Source: Acidobacteriota bacterium
GTDB taxonomy: Bacteria; Acidobacteriota; Terriglobia; Acidiferrales; UBA7541
DNA: 64,000 nt
Assembly (NCBI GenBank): GCA_003224055.1
Contig: QHYE01000046.1
Location: 1-64,000, forward strand
Direction: 5' to 3'
This document shows positions 62,658-64,000 of this stretch, piece by piece. Position 1 is the stretch's first letter; each line of letters opens with the position of its first letter. The position numbers were made by a program, and so were the translations under genes. The notes beneath the pieces were generated by a model, which was not told the origin of the DNA, made no database searches, and worked only from the letters and a program-made list of their open reading frames with translations.

Positions 62658-63467
62658 ATGGCAACGAGAGCGATGGAACAGTCGAAAGTGGTATCGCCGG
62701 CAGAATGGCTTGCTGCGCGAAAGCAGTTGTTGAAAAAGGAAAAGGAGTTCACGCGGTTGCGCGATGAGCTGAGCCGGCAGCGCCGTGAACTGCCTTGGGA
62801 AAAAGTAGAGAAGCAGTATGTTTTCGACGGGCCTGGCGGAAAGGAGTCGCTGGGCGACCTATTCGGCGGCAAGAGTCAGTTGATCATTTATCACTTCATG
62901 TTCGGACCGGACTGGAAGGAAGGCTGCCCAAGCTGCTCGTATATTTCAGACCATACTGACGCCAGCGTGGTGCACCTGGCGGCGCGGGATGTCCGGCTGG
63001 CGGTTGTTTCGCGCGCGCCGCTGGCGCAGATCGAGGCGTTTAAGAAACGGATGGGCTGGCGCTTCCATTGGGTCTCGTCGAATGCGACGGACTTCAACTA
63101 CGACTATCAGGTGTCCATGACCAAGGAAGAACTGTCGAAGGCCGAGGTCTATTACAACTATACGATGCAGAAGTTTCCCAGCGAGGAACGGCCCGGCACG
63201 AGCGTGTTTTACAAAGATGCAGCCGGGAACATTTTCCACTCGTATTCGAGCTACGGTCGGGGACTGGACATCCTCATCGGAGCCTACAACTGGCTGGACC
63301 TCACGCCCAAAGGACGCGACGAGGAAGGCTTGGCTCATACCATGGCCTGGGTGCGCCACCATGACAAGTACGGCGAGGGCTACCAGGTGGACGCGAAGGC
63401 GGAGTACGTGCAGCCCGCCAAGGCCTCGGCCTCTTCGGGCGATTGCTGCGAACATCACCGCTCATAA
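62658..63467 (+). CDS. DUF899 thioredoxin-like protein
   Basis: A 269-residue protein of the DUF899 family: VVSPAEWLAARKQLLKKEKE, LIIYHFMFGPDWKEGCPSC (CPSC is the redox-like pair), WVSSNATDFNYDY and SYSSYGRGLDILIGAYNWLD. The enzymatic role is unknown. AAAGGAG precedes ATG 62658. The tail has CCEHH, possibly metal binding. Confidence 0.9.
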   Translation: MATRAMEQSKVVSPAEWLAARKQLLKKEKEFTRLRDELSRQRRELPWEKVEKQYVFDGPGGKESLGDLFGGKSQLIIYHFMFGPDWKEGCPSCSYISDHTDASVVHLAARDVRLAVVSRAPLAQIEAFKKRMGWRFHWVSSNATDFNYDYQVSMTKEELSKAEVYYNYTMQKFPSEERPGTSVFYKDAAGNIFHSYSSYGRGLDILIGAYNWLDLTPKGRDEEGLAHTMAWVRHHDKYGEGYQVDAKAEYVQPAKASASSGDCCEHHRS

Positions 63468-63493
63468 ATTAGTTTGATTGCCTCGAGGTGCAC

Positions 63494-63517
63494 GGCTTCG
63501 GCGGCAACGCCGAAGCC
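63494..63517. terminator. Hairpin between convergent genes
   Basis: GGCTTCGGCG and CGCCGAAGCC form a perfect 10-base stem with a GCAA tetraloop, between the DUF899 gene and the minus-strand VWFA gene. It is well placed to end both transcripts, though without a T-tract. Confidence 0.65.
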
Positions 63518-63527
63518 ATTCGCAAGC

Positions 63528-64000
63528 TCAGCCCTTCGGCGCGTAGTAGCCTTTGCGGGCGAGCACCTTCAAGTCGTGATTGGCAGTCTCGACTTTGATC
63601 TTGCGGAATTTGCCGTCGCGCTGGCTGTTGGTCGGGTAGTAGCCCAGCGTGTACTGGCTGCGCAGTTCCGCCGAAATCTCATCGAACGCTTCCATGAGCT
63701 TTTTCTCCGAGCTTGCGTTGAGCACCCGGCCGCCCGTTTCTTCCGCAAGTTTCTTTGCGGCGCCGGTATTCGCTCCAAAGCGCGGATCGGCAACGAGGAT
63801 GACATGTATTACCGTGTCCGTGCGTTGCGCGGCTTCGATGGCCTCTTCAATGCGTACTTTGCTGCCTTCATCCTGGGCGTCCGTGACGATCACCACCGCT
63901 TTCCGTCCCGCTTCCGTATTCAGTTTTTCGCCGCAGGCCAGATAGATCGCATCATAGAGCGCCGTGCCGGTGATCTGCCGCGACCCCACCGGGCCTGGAT
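63528..64000 (-). CDS. VWFA-related protein, C-terminal part (gene runs off the right edge)
   Basis: At least 157 residues are in the window. GTALYDAIYLAC, VVIVTDAQDEGS, KLAEETGGRVLN and SQYTLGYYPTNSQRDGKFRKI match the C-terminal half of the VWFA-related family, as in 51708-52805 (LAEETGGRSFY there). The signal peptide and MIDAS start would lie beyond 64000. It is convergent with DUF899. Confidence 0.85.
   Translation of the reverse strand, partial: PGPVGSRQITGTALYDAIYLACGEKLNTEAGRKAVVIVTDAQDEGSKVRIEEAIEAAQRTDTVIHVILVADPRFGANTGAAKKLAEETGGRVLNASSEKKLMEAFDEISAELRSQYTLGYYPTNSQRDGKFRKIKVETANHDLKVLARKGYYAPKG

Overview
The window looks like a chromosomal segment of an acidobacterium (Acidobacteriota, probably Terriglobia). 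This rests on gene content: two VWFA-related proteins of the type described in Acidobacteria (51708-52805 and the partial gene at the right edge), several TonB C-terminal proteins, a BlaI/M56 pair, hopanoid side-chain genes and many small Cys-rich proteins, in moderately GC-rich sequence. Assignments come from reading motifs and domain order; no database search was run.

Layout. 1-63: first codons of an IS5-type transposase leaving the left edge. 202-5692: OmpA-family protein, a sigma-54 activator and a sensor protein, the last two both frameshifted. 5715-8872 (minus): M56 peptidase/TonB fusion, BlaI repressor with a twin operator, and an alpha/beta hydrolase. 8873-11426: repeat-rich region with a Crp-like regulator and small genes. 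11813-13784 (minus): NatAB-type ABC exporter. 14382-20708: MacA-like adaptor, TPR protein, MacB-like permease, TolC-like protein and a PLP enzyme. 20944-26124: hopanoid side-chain cluster (HpnJ, two ArnE/F-like small membrane proteins, two HpnI-type glycosyltransferases). 26256: tRNA-Gln(CTG). 26466-31270: GH63 and GH133 glycosidases. 31980-35334: operon of a receiver/thioredoxin-reductase fusion, a cNMP-domain histidine kinase and a UBP zinc finger. 35344-39837 (minus): TerC protein, two exported or membrane proteins and two TonB proteins. 40105-45661: ileS, lspA, a frameshifted GH1 beta-glucosidase and a DUF3592 protein. 45710-49576: two more Crp-like regulators, a His-rich small protein, a PilZ protein and an HtrA protease, separated by CACTCTTT-type repeats. 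50670-52805: RluD-type synthase and a VWFA protein. 52885-60322: two secreted kinase-like paralogues and two small secreted proteins flanking a nucleotide-translocase-like membrane protein with HEAT repeats and an exported calcineurin-like phosphatase. 60495-63467: ArsR, SRPBCC, DinB (frameshifted), DUF4760-like and DUF899 genes. Right edge: a second VWFA gene, partial.

How the genes fit together. The most notable block is 52885-60322. It combines exported kinase-like proteins, a possible nucleotide carrier and an exported phosphatase, the parts one would expect of an envelope phosphorylation system; this is an inference. The 31980-35334 operon couples a receiver-domain flavoprotein to a histidine kinase. 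The 20944-26124 cluster fits hopanoid head-group assembly and export. Regulation is visible at three palindromic operators (7786-7823, 46436-46466, 60465-60482). Several genes carry a -10 box about 6-8 bases before the start codon, suggesting leaderless mRNAs (10704, 50670, 51708).

Data caution: four genes are split by short frameshifts while both halves remain well conserved, three of them explained by loss of a single base. Sequencing or assembly error must be excluded before they are called pseudogenes.
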